NCBI GenBank assembly: GCA_025451535.1
Contig: JANWKE010000045.1
Span: forward strand, 1-60,284
Direction of reading: 5' to 3'
Origin: Verrucomicrobiia bacterium
GTDB taxonomy: Bacteria > Verrucomicrobiota > Verrucomicrobiia > Limisphaerales > UBA11358
DNA length: 60,284 bases
Both the position numbers and the translations under genes were made by a program. A model generated the notes under the pieces. The model saw nothing but the letters and a program-made list of their open reading frames with translations. It was not told where the DNA came from and made no database searches. This document shows positions 41,611 through 51,746 of the stretch, one piece after another; within the stretch, counting starts at the first letter, position 1; the number at the start of each line of letters is the position of its first letter.

Positions 41611-42600
41611 CTAGAAGTGGCTCATCTGATTGATCTGATTGAAATAATTTGTCCAAAAGCGGATTACAATGTAACCGACGAAAAGGGCCACCATGAAATA
41701 AATGAAACGTGGGACCCACCTCGAAACGAGGTGGAGTTTGCGCGAGCCTTCCTCGTTATAAAGCTGGTTCAAATGACGGAGCGATTCGTCGAGTTTGCCG
41801 CTGACTTCGCCGCTGGCATAGAAATTGGCAAACATTTCAGGAAACAACCGGCAGGCGCGCACGGCTTCGGACGGCATTTGACCGGCCGTTACTTTCGGCC
41901 TCCAGTCGGCCACGGCACGGCGCAAGGCGGGCGAACCGCTTGCGGTCGCCGCCAATTCCCAGGCTTCAAAGATGTTGACGCCGGCGCTGATGAGGGCTTC
42001 GAGCGCCGCCGCGAGCCGTGCCAACGCCAGATAATGCCGCGCTGTTCCCAAAACCGGAATAAAACGCACAACCGATTCCAGCTTCGCCCGCCAGGCCTCA
42101 TTGTGCCGGTCCTGTCCGGCATAAATCAGAAAAACGGTGGTGGCGTATAGCGGAACCAATCCACCCAACAAGACGAGGAGCCAGGGACCGGACCAGAGGA
42201 ACTCGAGGAGGGTGGAGACGAAAATGGCGAGATGAAAGACAAACACCGGATACATCAAATCGGCGACCGTCTGGCGGATGAGACGGGCACGGTCGTTGTA
42301 GTAACCGGCGAGCAGATGGAAGCAGGCGTCAATCCGGCCGCTGCGTTCGCCGGCTTCAATCAACGCCAGATCGAACGCGGGCAGCCAGCCGAGCCGTTGC
42401 AAGGCATCGGTCACCGTCGCGCCAGCGGCCAGTTCATTCAAAAGATGTTGCAAAGGCTCGCGGTAGGAGCGTGAGGGCGGGCTGCGCTTGATTTGTTCCA
42501 GTGCGGGAATGATGCCGATCCCGGCGGACGTGAGCTGGGCGAGTTGATGGAACAATTCGGCGCGTTGATCCAATTGCCGGGGCGTGACGAGGAACGGCAT
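41611..42600 (-). CDS. type II secretion / type IV pilus inner-membrane protein F
   Basis: A 329-residue GspF/PilC-family protein with two related cytoplasmic domains (about 8-125 and 195-290) and three membrane segments (about 135-160, 165-180, 300-322). FHQLAQLTSAGIGIIPALEQI and LIEAGERSGRIDACFHLLAGYYNDRARL are typical of the first domain; NIFEAWELAATASGSPALRRAV and GEVSGKLDESLRHL of the second. It is somewhat shorter than usual (about 400). No other gsp or pil gene is nearby, so it may be an orphan. Confidence 0.88.
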   Translation of the reverse strand: MPFLVTPRQLDQRAELFHQLAQLTSAGIGIIPALEQIKRSPPSRSYREPLQHLLNELAAGATVTDALQRLGWLPAFDLALIEAGERSGRIDACFHLLAGYYNDRARLIRQTVADLMYPVFVFHLAIFVSTLLEFLWSGPWLLVLLGGLVPLYATTVFLIYAGQDRHNEAWRAKLESVVRFIPVLGTARHYLALARLAAALEALISAGVNIFEAWELAATASGSPALRRAVADWRPKVTAGQMPSEAVRACRLFPEMFANFYASGEVSGKLDESLRHLNQLYNEEGSRKLHLVSRWVPRFIYFMVALFVGYIVIRFWTNYFNQINQMSHF

Positions 42601-42615
42601 ACGCCCGGGCAGGGC

Positions 42616-42948
42616 TCAGGCCGCAACGCGGTCGAGGCTGGCCTTGAAGTCGCGCTTGCTGCGCGCGCCAACAATCTGGTCGGCCACCTGGCCATTTTGA
42701 AAAACGAGCAACGTGGGAATGGCCCGGACACCGTATTCGGCGGCCAGCGATTGCTGTTCGTCCACATTGACCTTGCCGATTTTCACCTTGCCATCATATT
42801 CGTCGGCGAGTTCATCCAGCAACGGTGCGATCATCTTGCAGGGGCCGCACCATTCGGCCCAGAAATCCACGAGCACGGGCGCGGGCGACTGCAAAACCTG
42901 CTGGGCAAAATTTTCCTGCGTAAGCTTAAGAATGAGAGGAGAGGCCAT
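42616..42948 (-). CDS. trxA: thioredoxin
   Basis: A 110-residue thioredoxin. The redox motif is in [24 protein letters not shown] (Cys-Gly-Pro-Cys, about 33-36), and the cis-Pro loop is [15 protein letters not shown]. Length and all key residues match canonical TrxA. It lies 15 bases upstream of the gspF-like gene and 42 bases downstream of the Pro-rich protein, all on the minus strand. Confidence 0.97.
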   Translation of the reverse strand: MASPLILKLTQENFAQQVLQSPAPVLVDFWAEWCGPCKMIAPLLDELADEYDGKVKIGKVNVDEQQSLAAEYGVRAIPTLLVFQNGQVADQIVGARSKRDFKASLDRVAA

Positions 42949-42990
42949 ACGTCAAAAACACATTCAGGGTTTGAACGACTTCTGAAAACT

Positions 42991-43389
42991 TCAAGCCGTC
43001 GGGATGAGCATCATCCAGATCACCGTGACCAGGGCAAACAGCCCGGCGGCGGCCGCGATCACCACGAGCATCTGGTCCAGTCCGCTCATCGCCGGGGCCG
43101 CTGCGGCCATGGGCCGTTGCATCGCCGGGGCGGGGCGCGCCTGGGTGACGGGAGCGGCCGCCGCTGCGCGCGGAGCCGCCACCTGCGGAGGCGGCGTGGA
43201 AGCCGCGATGGCGCTTGGCGCACCAGTTGGGCCACCGGGCGGCAGGGTCGGCAATTTAATGGTCGGCGCGGCGGACGGCTTGGGCGGCAAATTAATGCGG
43301 ACGGTTTCTTTCTTGGGCTGAACTTGGCCGGTTTCTTTTTTCGGCGGCAGCACAGCACCCGGGGAAATGTTCGGAGGTGTCTCAGCCAT
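42991..43389 (-). CDS. Pro/Ala-rich tail-anchored protein
   Basis: An unrecognised 132-residue protein. Residues 1-100 are a low-complexity Pro/Ala/Lys-rich region (KKETGQVQPKKETVRINLPPKP, then many Ala-Pro). One hydrophobic segment near the end (about 108-128, MLVVIAAAAGLFALVTVIWMM) suggests a tail anchor. Upstream of trxA and on the same strand. Similar tail-anchored proteins sit at 4061-5282. Confidence 0.75.
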   Translation of the reverse strand: MAETPPNISPGAVLPPKKETGQVQPKKETVRINLPPKPSAAPTIKLPTLPPGGPTGAPSAIAASTPPPQVAAPRAAAAAPVTQARPAPAMQRPMAAAAPAMSGLDQMLVVIAAAAGLFALVTVIWMMLIPTA

Positions 43390-43496
43390 AGTCTTTGTTG
43401 GTTAAAGATAAACGGCATCCTGCGGGTGTCAAACCCTTATTCAAAAAACCGGGCGGGCAAAACAGCCCATCCGGCCGCAGGAGCAATTGCCTGAAA

Positions 43497-43802
43497 TTAT
43501 TGACGCTCGCGGCGTTCACCGCGTTCGTTTCCCCAGGGTGGCGGCCGCTCCTCCCGCGGGCGGGCGACGTTGATGGTAAGCTGGCGGCCCTGGAATTCCT
43601 TGTTATGGAGCTGGTCAATGGCGCGCTGCGCGGCTTCGGCTTCGGCGAATTCCACAAACGCAAAGCCCCGGGATTTGCCCGTGGTTTTGTCGAGCATGAG
43701 ATTGACCGAGGTCACCGGACCGGCCTGGGCAAAATAGTCCTGCAAGTCGTTTTCCCCCGTTTGGCATGAGAGGTTGCCTACAAACAATCTGGTCGGGTTC
43801 AT
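43497..43802 (-). CDS. RRM-domain RNA-binding protein
   Basis: A 101-residue single-RRM protein. RNP-2 is RLFVGNL (about 5-11) and RNP-1 is KSRGFAFVEF (about 43-52), with the aromatic residues for RNA stacking. The last 15 residues are Arg/Glu/Gly-rich (REERPPPWGNERGERRERQ). Such proteins act as RNA chaperones or cold-shock factors in cyanobacteria and Verrucomicrobia. A 107-base gap separates it from the Pro/Ala-rich gene. Confidence 0.93.
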   Translation of the reverse strand: MNPTRLFVGNLSCQTGENDLQDYFAQAGPVTSVNLMLDKTTGKSRGFAFVEFAEAEAAQRAIDQLHNKEFQGRQLTINVARPREERPPPWGNERGERRERQ

Positions 43803-43984
43803 AATGCACTGGGCCTGTTCAAGGAAACACGTGGGAGGACTGCACCGGCAGGTTCACTGAATGTCACTTTCTTCTAATTCTGTTACGGACAATCTGTCTG
43901 GTTGACACCAACAACGTTCATTCTTTGAATGAGCGCCATCGTTTTAGCATAAATACCAATGAAGTCAACAAAAAGTGTCGAGGC

Positions 43985-45367
43985 CTAAGCCTTTTCGTCA
44001 ATCAATTCCCGCCGGGCGCCGCCAAGCAATTGCTCGATGAAACCGGTTGAATAAACCCCGCGCCGGAAATTCGGATCCTGCATGATGGCCTGCTGGAAGG
44101 AGACATTCGACTTAATGCCGGTAATCATATACTCCGACAGCGCGCGATTCATACGGTCCATGGCCTCCCGCCGATCATTGCCGGTCGTGATCAGTTTGCC
44201 GATCATTGAATCGTATGTCGGCGGAATGGTGTATCCGGCGTAAGCATGGGTGTCCACGCGCACCCCGCGGCCGCCCGGTTGAAAATACATCTCAATGCGT
44301 CCGGGGCTGGGACGAAAATCGTCAAAGGGATCTTCGGCGTTAATGCGACATTCGATGGCGTGACCCTTGATTTGGATGTCCCCCTGCGAATGGCGCAACG
44401 TCTCTCCCATGGCCAGCAGGATCTGATAACGCACCAAATCAATGCCGGTGACTTCTTCGGTGACCGGGTGCTCAACCTGAATCCGTTTGTTGAACTCCAG
44501 GAAGTAATAATTGCCAAGGTTGTCCACGATGAATTCAACCGTGCCGGCACTGGTGTAGTGCGCCGCTTCGGCAATCTTGACGGCCGCCTTGCCGATTTTC
44601 TCCCGCAACTTGCGGAACTTGTGTTCCAGCAATGGCGACGGCGCTTCTTCGACCACCTTTTGATTCCGGCGTTGAATGGAACAATCCCGCTCACCCAAAT
44701 GAATGATGTGGCCCTTATGATCGCCGAGAACCTGAATTTCTATGTGATGCGGATTCTCAATGTATTTTTCAATGTAAACACCGGAATTGCCAAACGCCTT
44801 TTCGGCTTCAGAACGGGCGGTATGGTAACCCTTCACCAGAGAAATATCATTGTGCGCCACGCGCATGCCTCTCCCGCCGCCGCCCGCCACCGCTTTGATC
44901 ATCACCGGATAACCGATGCGTTTGGCGATGATCAATGCGTCCTGTTCCTTTTCCACCGCGCCATCCGACCCCGGCGGCGTGGGCACTCCGACCTTTTTGG
45001 CGAGCATCCGGCTCACGGCCTTGTCCCCTAATAATTGCATGGCGCGGGGGCTGGGACCGATGAAACGGATGTTGCAACTGTCACAGACCTCGGCAAAGTG
45101 CGCGTTTTCGGCAAGAAATCCATAGCCCGGATGAATTGCGTCCACGTCCGTGATTTCGGCCGCGCTGATGATTCGGTCAATGCGCAGGTAACTTTCCGCC
45201 GCGGGCGGCCCGCCGATGCAGATGGCTTCATCGGCCATTTGCACGTGCATTGAATTGGCATCCGCCTCGGAATAAACGGCCACGGTCCGGATATTCAACT
45301 CCTTGCAGGCGCGAATAATCCGAACCGCGATTTCACCGCGATTAGCGACCAGAATCTTCTCGAACAT
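43985..45367 (-). CDS. accC: acetyl-CoA carboxylase biotin carboxylase
   Basis: A 460-residue ATP-grasp enzyme that carboxylates biotin on AccB. It starts [24 protein letters not shown] and carries the ATP-grasp Gly-rich loop [15 protein letters not shown], the catalytic [15 protein letters not shown] and [13 protein letters not shown]. Length is normal. It follows accB by 39 bases in a minus-strand pair. The accA/accD carboxyltransferase genes are not in the window. Confidence 0.97.
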   Translation of the reverse strand: MFEKILVANRGEIAVRIIRACKELNIRTVAVYSEADANSMHVQMADEAICIGGPPAAESYLRIDRIISAAEITDVDAIHPGYGFLAENAHFAEVCDSCNIRFIGPSPRAMQLLGDKAVSRMLAKKVGVPTPPGSDGAVEKEQDALIIAKRIGYPVMIKAVAGGGGRGMRVAHNDISLVKGYHTARSEAEKAFGNSGVYIEKYIENPHHIEIQVLGDHKGHIIHLGERDCSIQRRNQKVVEEAPSPLLEHKFRKLREKIGKAAVKIAEAAHYTSAGTVEFIVDNLGNYYFLEFNKRIQVEHPVTEEVTGIDLVRYQILLAMGETLRHSQGDIQIKGHAIECRINAEDPFDDFRPSPGRIEMYFQPGGRGVRVDTHAYAGYTIPPTYDSMIGKLITTGNDRREAMDRMNRALSEYMITGIKSNVSFQQAIMQDPNFRRGVYSTGFIEQLLGGARRELIDEKA

Positions 45368-45406
45368 GGATTTACAGTGAAGGTGAAAGGATTGAATGGC
45401 GCGTCA

Positions 45407-45874
45407 TTAAGTCGGACGCACTTTAAACAAGGGCTGGCCGAATTCCACCGGCTTGGCGTTTTCGACCAGAACCTGTGTGATAACACCCTTGGCCTCCGCT
45501 TTGATTTCATTCATCACTTTCATTGCTTCAATGATGCAGACTACCGTATCGGGATTGACTTCAGAACCAACCTCAATATAACTGGCAGCTTCAGGGGATG
45601 GCGCCCGATAAAACGTGCCAATCATCGGAGACTTGATTTCAACTTCGCCAGTTGCCGCCGCCGGCATGTTCCCAACTGGAACTGCTGGCGGAACAGAAAT
45701 CACCGGCTGAATTGGCGGAAGCGTCAACGTATCCTCATAGGAAGCTGCGGGGGACGTAGAACCATTAAATCCACGCTTCAACCTGATCTTGGAATCCTGC
45801 CTTTCCAGTTCGAACTCCGTAATGGAGTTCTTCTTCATCAGGTCTATTATGGCCTTAATATCTTTAAGATCCAC
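45407..45874 (-). CDS. accB: biotin carboxyl carrier protein
   Basis: A 155-residue BCCP. It starts MDLKDIKAIIDLMKKNSITEFELE, the normal family N-terminus; a Pro/Ala-rich linker follows, and the C-terminal biotinyl domain carries CIIEAMKVMNEIKAE with the biotinylated Lys in Glu-Ala-Met-Lys-Val. First of the accB-accC pair. The 187 bases upstream are AT-rich and contain three copies of ATTTTAG/GTTTTAG-like sequence and a near-palindrome centred on TTGCAA. Confidence 0.96.
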   Translation of the reverse strand: MDLKDIKAIIDLMKKNSITEFELERQDSKIRLKRGFNGSTSPAASYEDTLTLPPIQPVISVPPAVPVGNMPAAATGEVEIKSPMIGTFYRAPSPEAASYIEVGSEVNPDTVVCIIEAMKVMNEIKAEAKGVITQVLVENAKPVEFGQPLFKVRPT

Positions 45875-46061
45875 GTTTCGGTTTCGTTAAAGTTGTTAAA
45901 AGTCCTGGCTTTGCCTATAAGTAAAAAAGCAGCAGCCGTGTTACGACTCTGCCTTGATCCGTTACGAATTTGAAACATTTTATTACTCAAAGGTGCCGAC
46001 GTCAAGAGCTAAAACAAGATATGATTTTAGTCAAAAAAACCTAAAAATTGCAATTTTAGCC

Positions 46062-46502
46062 TCAATTTGTTTTAGCTTTAACGTCAACTGAAGCTTCAAG
46101 CGCCAATAAATAGGATTTCGGGCCGAATCCCGTGATTTGTCCACAACAAACCGGTGCGATGAGGGACTTTTGTCTGAATTTTTCGCGGGCGTGAATATTT
46201 GAAAGGTGGATTTCAATCGTTGGGACTTCAACCGCTGCAATGGCATCCCGCAACGCGATACTCGTATGAGTGTAAGCAGCGGCGTTGAGAACGATGACGT
46301 CAAATTTTCCTTTTGCCTGTTGAACCCAATCGACCAATTCACCCTCCAGATTGGATTGGCGAAAGTCCACCGCGAGTTTGAGAGCAGCGGCGCGTTGGCG
46401 GACTTTGGCCTCGATGTCGGCCAGGGTCTCATGGCCATAAACCTCCGGCTCACGCTGTCCCAGCAAATTCAAGTTCGGCCCGTTCAAAAACAGAACTTTC
46501 AT
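46062..46502 (-). CDS. aroQ: type II 3-dehydroquinate dehydratase
   Basis: A 146-residue enzyme of the shikimate pathway. From the ATG at 46502 (MKVLFLNGPNLNLLGQREPEVYG) the family signature with the catalytic Tyr follows, then NAAAYTHTSIALRDAIAA and EIHLSNIHAREKFRQKS with the active-site His. An upstream ATG at 46511 adds three residues. The order aroQ, accB, accC is frequent in bacteria. It supplies the chorismate that mqnA uses. Confidence 0.95.
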   Translation of the reverse strand: MKVLFLNGPNLNLLGQREPEVYGHETLADIEAKVRQRAAALKLAVDFRQSNLEGELVDWVQQAKGKFDVIVLNAAAYTHTSIALRDAIAAVEVPTIEIHLSNIHAREKFRQKSLIAPVCCGQITGFGPKSYLLALEASVDVKAKTN

Positions 46503-46602
46503 GCTTTGCATGGAGATTAACCTGAGCTGGTTTTACTGTCGAACGGATTTCCGGACGAATTTGAAGGTTATGCAAAGAACTCAAACGCAGTGCTCCGGCA
46601 TT

Positions 46603-46687
46603 TGGTGCCCGCGACAGGACTTGAACCTGTACGATGTTACTCACTAGAACCTGAATCTAGCGCGTCTGCCAATTCCGCCACGCGGGC
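46603..46687 (-). tRNA. tRNA-Leu(CAG)
   Basis: An 85-base class II tRNA. The acceptor GCCCGCG pairs with CGCGGGC and an A discriminator precedes the encoded CCA. The anticodon stem CTAGA/TCTAG encloses TTCAGGT with anticodon CAG. A long variable arm (TGAGTAACATCGTA region) and T-arm GGTTCAAGTCC follow. It lies about 100 bases upstream of aroQ. Confidence 0.97.
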
Positions 46688-46849
46688 ATGTCTCCGATTG
46701 CCCTTTTAATACGCGTCAAAACCGGTGCGGGCAAGCCAAATTGTCACAACCAATTGTCACGGGCCAGCTTGCCTTTTTCGTCGAAGGAAATTACATTCAA
46801 TAAAGTGTCTCATCGAAGTGCTTAATCTACCTGTCAAGAGCAGGTTTAC

Positions 46850-48967
46850 ATGAAGGCCTCTGTCGAAAATAAAATTCTGGTCGGATTCGTTGCGTCGGTG
46901 GTGGCGCTGGTGGTGATAGGCTGGCTGGCTTATCGCACCACGATCCGGTTTATCACGACGGACAGGCTCGTGGTGCACACGCACGAAGTCATTGCCACAC
47001 TCGAATCCGGCCTGGCGACGATTACCGATGCCGAAGCCAGGCAACGTGCCTTTTTATTGACCGGCGACGAACAGTTTTTGAAGGATTCTCAAACCGCCCA
47101 GGCGCAAGTCAGTGCGTGGCTCGAAAGGCTTCGGAAACTGACTGCGGACAATCCCGAACAGCAGCAGCGGTTGAACAAATTGCAGTCAGTCATCTCGCAA
47201 CGGCTGGCCGTGTTGAACGACCGGATCAAATTACGACAAGAGGGCGGCCTTCAAGCGGTTACGAGTGATGTCGCCACTTTGCGCCAGGGGAGGGATTTGA
47301 TGGATCAGGTCTGGCGGGACATCACAGAAATGCGTGACACCGAAAACAGTTTGCTCTCGCAACGTCAACAAATGGCCCGGACGAGCGCGGAAACCAGTCT
47401 GATCGTCATTTTTATTGGCAGCGCGCTGGCGTGTATTATCGGCCTGGCAGCGATTCTGTTGATCCACCGCGATTTGAAATTGCGCTCGCTGGCGGAAAGA
47501 GAGGTCCAGACGACGCGGACAACGCTTGAATCCATCCTGAATAATTCTCCCACCGTCGTCTTCCTCAAGGACGAGGAAGGACGCTATTTGTTCGTCAACC
47601 GCCGATTTGCCCGGATTGTTGGCTCCGCTCCCGAACAGATCGTGGGCAAGACCGGGTTTGATCTTTTTTCAAAGGAAATCGCGCAGGCTGCCCGCGAGCA
47701 CGACCTGAAAATACTTCGTTCCGAGGAGCCCCTGGAATTTGAGGAAACCGTCCAATATGCCGATGGGCTGCACACGCATCTGGCTGTCAAATTTCTCTTG
47801 CGTGGCCTGCCGGGTAAACCGGTTGCCATCTGTGGCATTTCCACGGACATCACGGAGCGCAAACGGGCGGAAGAAGAACGCGACCGCTTCTTTGATTTGT
47901 CGCGAGACTTGATCTGTATCGCCACTTTCGACGGCTACTTCAAGGCGTTGAATCCCGCGTGGGAACGCACTTTGGGGTTCAGCCGCGAAGAACTGATGGC
48001 CAAACCATTCATCGAGTCTATCCATCCCGACGACGTCCCCGCGTCGCAGACGGAGGTGGAAAAACTGGCGGGCGGCATGGAAACCGTCAATTTCGAAAAC
48101 CGTTTCCGCTGCCGGGACGGTTCCTGGCGCTGGTTCTCCTGGAATGCGCGTGCCGCCGTGCCGCAACGTTTAATTTACGCCGCCGGCCGTGACATTACGG
48201 AACGAAAACGGGCACAGGCACAAATCACCCAACTCAATGCCGATTTGCAAAACCGTGCCACGCAGTTGGAAACCGCCAACAAGGAACTGGAAGCGTTTTC
48301 GTATTCTGTCTCGCACGACCTGCGCGCGCCGCTGCGTCATATTGACGGGTTCGTGAAATTGCTCAACAAGCAGGCAAGCGAAAAGCTGGATGAGCGCGGG
48401 CGGCGGTATCTGGACATCATCGCCGATTCCGCCCGGCAAATGGGGTCGTTGATTGACGATTTGCTGGTCTTCTCGCGCATGAGCCGCTCCGAATTGAGGC
48501 AGGCAAAGGTGTCCACCGATTCGCTGGTTCACGAAGCCATCAGCGGTCTGCAAAGCGAAATCCATGGCCGGCAAATCAACTGGAAAATTGCCCCGCTGCC
48601 GGAAGTCACCGCCGACGCCGCCATGTTGCGCCAGGTCTGGGTGAACCTGATTGCCAACGCGGTCAAATACTCCCGCACCCGGCAGGAGGCGGAAATCGAG
48701 ATCGGCTGTAACTCGGACAACGGGGAACTCGTCTTTTTTGTGCGGGACAACGGCGTCGGGTTCGACATGCAATACGCGCATAAATTGTTCGGTGTTTTCC
48801 AGCGCCTGCACCGCGCGGAGGAATTTGAAGGCACCGGCATCGGATTGGCCAACGTCCGTCGCATCATTCACCGCCACGGCGGCCGCACCTGGGCGGATGG
48901 AAAACTTGAGGGCGGCGCGACTTTTTTCTTTTCCCTGCCGAAAACCCCAACTGAAACAAAAGGATAA
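46850..48967 (+). CDS. sensor histidine kinase (CHASE3, two PAS)
   Basis: A 705-residue membrane sensor kinase. Helix at about 8-28, CHASE3-type periplasmic domain (about 35-175, with ITDAEARQRAFLLTGDEQFL), second helix (about 183-206), PAS 1 (about 225-345), PAS 2 (about 350-460), then HisKA with phospho-His in YSVSHDLRAPLRHIDGF (about 488) and an HATPase domain with N-box LIANAVKYS, NGVGFDM and EGTGIGLANVRRIIHRHGG. This is the bacteriophytochrome-like kinase family. The response regulator starts 3 bases later. Confidence 0.93.
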   Translation: MKASVENKILVGFVASVVALVVIGWLAYRTTIRFITTDRLVVHTHEVIATLESGLATITDAEARQRAFLLTGDEQFLKDSQTAQAQVSAWLERLRKLTADNPEQQQRLNKLQSVISQRLAVLNDRIKLRQEGGLQAVTSDVATLRQGRDLMDQVWRDITEMRDTENSLLSQRQQMARTSAETSLIVIFIGSALACIIGLAAILLIHRDLKLRSLAEREVQTTRTTLESILNNSPTVVFLKDEEGRYLFVNRRFARIVGSAPEQIVGKTGFDLFSKEIAQAAREHDLKILRSEEPLEFEETVQYADGLHTHLAVKFLLRGLPGKPVAICGISTDITERKRAEEERDRFFDLSRDLICIATFDGYFKALNPAWERTLGFSREELMAKPFIESIHPDDVPASQTEVEKLAGGMETVNFENRFRCRDGSWRWFSWNARAAVPQRLIYAAGRDITERKRAQAQITQLNADLQNRATQLETANKELEAFSYSVSHDLRAPLRHIDGFVKLLNKQASEKLDERGRRYLDIIADSARQMGSLIDDLLVFSRMSRSELRQAKVSTDSLVHEAISGLQSEIHGRQINWKIAPLPEVTADAAMLRQVWVNLIANAVKYSRTRQEAEIEIGCNSDNGELVFFVRDNGVGFDMQYAHKLFGVFQRLHRAEEFEGTGIGLANVRRIIHRHGGRTWADGKLEGGATFFFSLPKTPTETKG

Positions 48968-48970
48968 CTC

Positions 48971-49426
48971 ATGGCTCCGTTAAAACGCATTCTGCTGGTG
49001 GAAGACAACGAGCGCGACGTGGAACTAACCCTGGCGGCGTTGGAAGAACATAACCTCGCCAACGAGGTCATCACGGCTCGCGACGGCGCCGAAGCGTTGG
49101 ACTATCTCTACCATCGCGGCAAATTCGCCGGCCACGCCAACAGCCTGCCGGTGGTGGTATTGCTGGATCTGAAAATGCCCAAGGTGGATGGCCTCGAAGT
49201 GCTGCGCCAGATGCGGGAGGACCCTGCGCTCAAGCACGTGCCGGTAGTGATGATCACCTCGTCGCGGGAAGAACAGGACCTGGTGAACAGCTATCAACTG
49301 GGCGTCAATGCTTATGTCGTCAAGCCGGTGGACTTCCAGAAATTCGTGGACTCGGTGAAGCAAATCGGCTTTTTCTGGGCCATTATCAACGAACCGCCGC
49401 CCGGTACGGTCAAACGCACCAATTGA
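48971..49426 (+). CDS. CheY-like response regulator (Rcp1 type)
   Basis: A 151-residue single-domain response regulator. It has ILLVEDNERDVELTLAAL (acidic pocket), LLDLKMPKVDGLEVLRQM with the phospho-Asp near 65, VVMITSSREEQDLVNSYQLGVNAYVVKPVDFQKF with the Thr/Ser and Lys switch residues. The small-domain, no-output architecture is that of Rcp1/phytochrome partners. Its stop overlaps the start of the next gene by one base, so the three genes are translationally coupled. Confidence 0.95.
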   Translation: MAPLKRILLVEDNERDVELTLAALEEHNLANEVITARDGAEALDYLYHRGKFAGHANSLPVVVLLDLKMPKVDGLEVLRQMREDPALKHVPVVMITSSREEQDLVNSYQLGVNAYVVKPVDFQKFVDSVKQIGFFWAIINEPPPGTVKRTN

Positions 49427-51729
49427 TGGCTACTGATTTCATCCAGCGTCCGGTGCGTATCTTGCATCTGGAAGACAACGAGAACGACCATGTTCTCGTT
49501 CGCGAGATGCTGCTCGCCGAGGGGCTGGCCTGTGAACTGGTCGCGGTGAAGACACGTGAGGATTTCGACTCTGCCCTGCGACTAAACAAATACGATCTGA
49601 TCATTTCCGACTACACCCTGCCGTCGTTCGACGGTTTGCGCGCGCTTTCACTGGCGCGCGAAGTGTGCCCGGAAACTCCGTTTATCTTTTTCTCCGGCAC
49701 CATTGGCGAGGAAGCTGCCGTGGAAAGTCTCCGAAACGGCGCGGTGGATTACGTCCTCAAACAGCGGCCCAGCCGGCTGGCGCCGGCCGTTCGCCGTGCC
49801 TTGCGCAGCCGGCAGGAGCGGACCTTGCGTAAGCAGGCGGAAAGGGCGTTGCAGCAAAGCGAGGAACGTTTTCGCATTGTTGCCCGCGCCACCAACGACG
49901 TCGTCTGGGAATGGGATATCAAAACCAACCAGGTCTGGTTCAGTGAGAATTTTCAGGCTGTTTTCGGCCATTCCCGGGAAGACATCGACGTCACCCTGGA
50001 ATGGTGGCTGGATTTGATTCATCCCGATGACAAAGGTCGTGTTACCACGGGCATCACCACGTTATTGGCCAGCGGTGGACGCGTTTGGTGGGATGAACAT
50101 CGCATCCGCCGCGCCAACGGCTTCTACGCACAGGTTTTAGAGCGCGCCTCGGTCATGTACGACCCCGCCCGCAAACCGCAACGCATGGTCGGTGTCACAA
50201 TTGACATGAGCGAGCGCAAACAGGCCGAGGAGAAAATCCGCGAACAGGCCGCGTTGTTGGATAAGGCCCGCGACGCCATTATTGTGGCCGATCTGGATGA
50301 ACGGATTGTTTACTGGAACCAAAGCGCCGAACGGATTTATGGCTGGGGCGCTGCCGAAGTCATGGGGAAACCGCTTGTGGAAGTGCTCTTTCATGGAAAA
50401 CCGCCACCGGAACTCCAGGAAACCATTACCAGTGTCAGGGAACGCGGCGAATGGGCCGGTGAATTGCATGAACTCGCCAAGGATGGCAGGCCCGTCATCG
50501 TTCAAGGCCGTTCCACCCTCATCCGGGATGAACAAGGCCGGCCCAAGTCCCTGCTCATCATCAATACCGACATCACCGAACGCAAATTGCTGGAGGAGCA
50601 ATTTCTCCGCGCGCAACGGTTGGAAAGCCTGGGTGTCCTGGTCAGCGGCATTGCCCATGATTTGAACAACACCCTCTCACCGATCCTCATGGGCGTGGAA
50701 ATTGTGCGTGAAGAAGTCGTCTCGCCGGAAACCGCGAGTGTTCTGGACACCATGCAAACCAGCGCCCGGCGCAGCGCCGATATGGTCAGGCAAATGCTCA
50801 CCTTTGTCCGCGGCGGCGAGGCCAAAAAACACCTCATCCACCCCGCCCAATTGGCCAAGGAAATGGGCCGGATCATCACCGATACTTTTCCCAAATCCAT
50901 CCATTGCCGGGTGGCCGTGGACAGGTCATCGTGGCCGGTTCGCGGTTTGCCCACTCAATTGCACCAGGTGTTGCTCAACCTCTGTGTCAACGCCCGCGAC
51001 GCGATGCCCCGGGGCGGAACGCTCACGTTGTCCGTGAAGAACACGCAATTGGGACCGGCAGACGTTGCGCTGCATCCCGATGCCAGACCGGGAAATTATC
51101 TCTGCCTCAGCGTGGCCGATACCGGCTCGGGAATTCCTGCCGAACAGCTGGGAAAAATTTTTGAACCCTTCTTTACCACCAAGGCGCCCGGCAAAGGCAC
51201 AGGCCTCGGATTGTCCACTTCGCTCAGCATCATCAAAAGCCACAATGGTTTCATCACCGTTCACAGTGAAGTGGGCCGCGGCACGGAATTCAAATGCTAC
51301 TTCCCGGCCGCCACCGAGGTGCCTGAGGAAGCCGTGGTCGAGCCAATTTCACTGCCGCCCGGCAACGGCGAGTGCATCCTGATCGTGGATGATGAGGAGG
51401 CCATTCTGGCCATCATGCGCTCGACGCTGGAAAATTACGGGTACCAGGTTTTGACCGCCGGCAGCGGCCTGGAAGCCATCGCCCGGTTTACCCGGAATTC
51501 CGATGCCGTCCATCTCATCATCACCGACCTGGCCATGCCATTCATGGACGGCCGCGCCGCCATCCAGGCGCTTCGCAAAATCCGGTCGGACGTCAAAATC
51601 ATCGTGGCCAGCGGGTCGGAAAAGGAGGTCGAGGACTTGCGAAAAGACATTCAAACCGATGCCTTTATCCCCAAGCCGTTTACGAATGAAGTTCTTCTCA
51701 AAGCTGTCCACCTGGTGCTGGCGGACTGA
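49426..51729 (+). CDS. hybrid histidine kinase (REC-PAS-PAS-HK-REC)
   Basis: A 767-residue soluble hybrid kinase; no membrane helix. Order: receiver (about 8-125, [14 protein letters not shown], phospho-Asp in [13 protein letters not shown]), PAS 1 (about 145-265), PAS 2 (about 275-395), HisKA with His in [18 protein letters not shown] (about 409), HATPase with [21 protein letters not shown] and [18 protein letters not shown], and a second receiver (about 645-765) with [11 protein letters not shown] and phospho-Asp in [12 protein letters not shown]. The ATG at 49426 overlaps the preceding stop. It could form a phosphorelay with its neighbours. Confidence 0.94.
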   Translation: MATDFIQRPVRILHLEDNENDHVLVREMLLAEGLACELVAVKTREDFDSALRLNKYDLIISDYTLPSFDGLRALSLAREVCPETPFIFFSGTIGEEAAVESLRNGAVDYVLKQRPSRLAPAVRRALRSRQERTLRKQAERALQQSEERFRIVARATNDVVWEWDIKTNQVWFSENFQAVFGHSREDIDVTLEWWLDLIHPDDKGRVTTGITTLLASGGRVWWDEHRIRRANGFYAQVLERASVMYDPARKPQRMVGVTIDMSERKQAEEKIREQAALLDKARDAIIVADLDERIVYWNQSAERIYGWGAAEVMGKPLVEVLFHGKPPPELQETITSVRERGEWAGELHELAKDGRPVIVQGRSTLIRDEQGRPKSLLIINTDITERKLLEEQFLRAQRLESLGVLVSGIAHDLNNTLSPILMGVEIVREEVVSPETASVLDTMQTSARRSADMVRQMLTFVRGGEAKKHLIHPAQLAKEMGRIITDTFPKSIHCRVAVDRSSWPVRGLPTQLHQVLLNLCVNARDAMPRGGTLTLSVKNTQLGPADVALHPDARPGNYLCLSVADTGSGIPAEQLGKIFEPFFTTKAPGKGTGLGLSTSLSIIKSHNGFITVHSEVGRGTEFKCYFPAATEVPEEAVVEPISLPPGNGECILIVDDEEAILAIMRSTLENYGYQVLTAGSGLEAIARFTRNSDAVHLIITDLAMPFMDGRAAIQALRKIRSDVKIIVASGSEKEVEDLRKDIQTDAFIPKPFTNEVLLKAVHLVLAD

Positions 51730-51746
51730 AAAACGGCCCGCGTGTT

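Noticed and set aside
40546-42150. Long plus-strand open frame of 534 codons
   Set aside because: It is antisense to the aminotransferase and gspF-like genes, which have clear motifs; the composition (Arg/Gln/His/Gly-rich) is typical of a shadow frame in GC-rich DNA.
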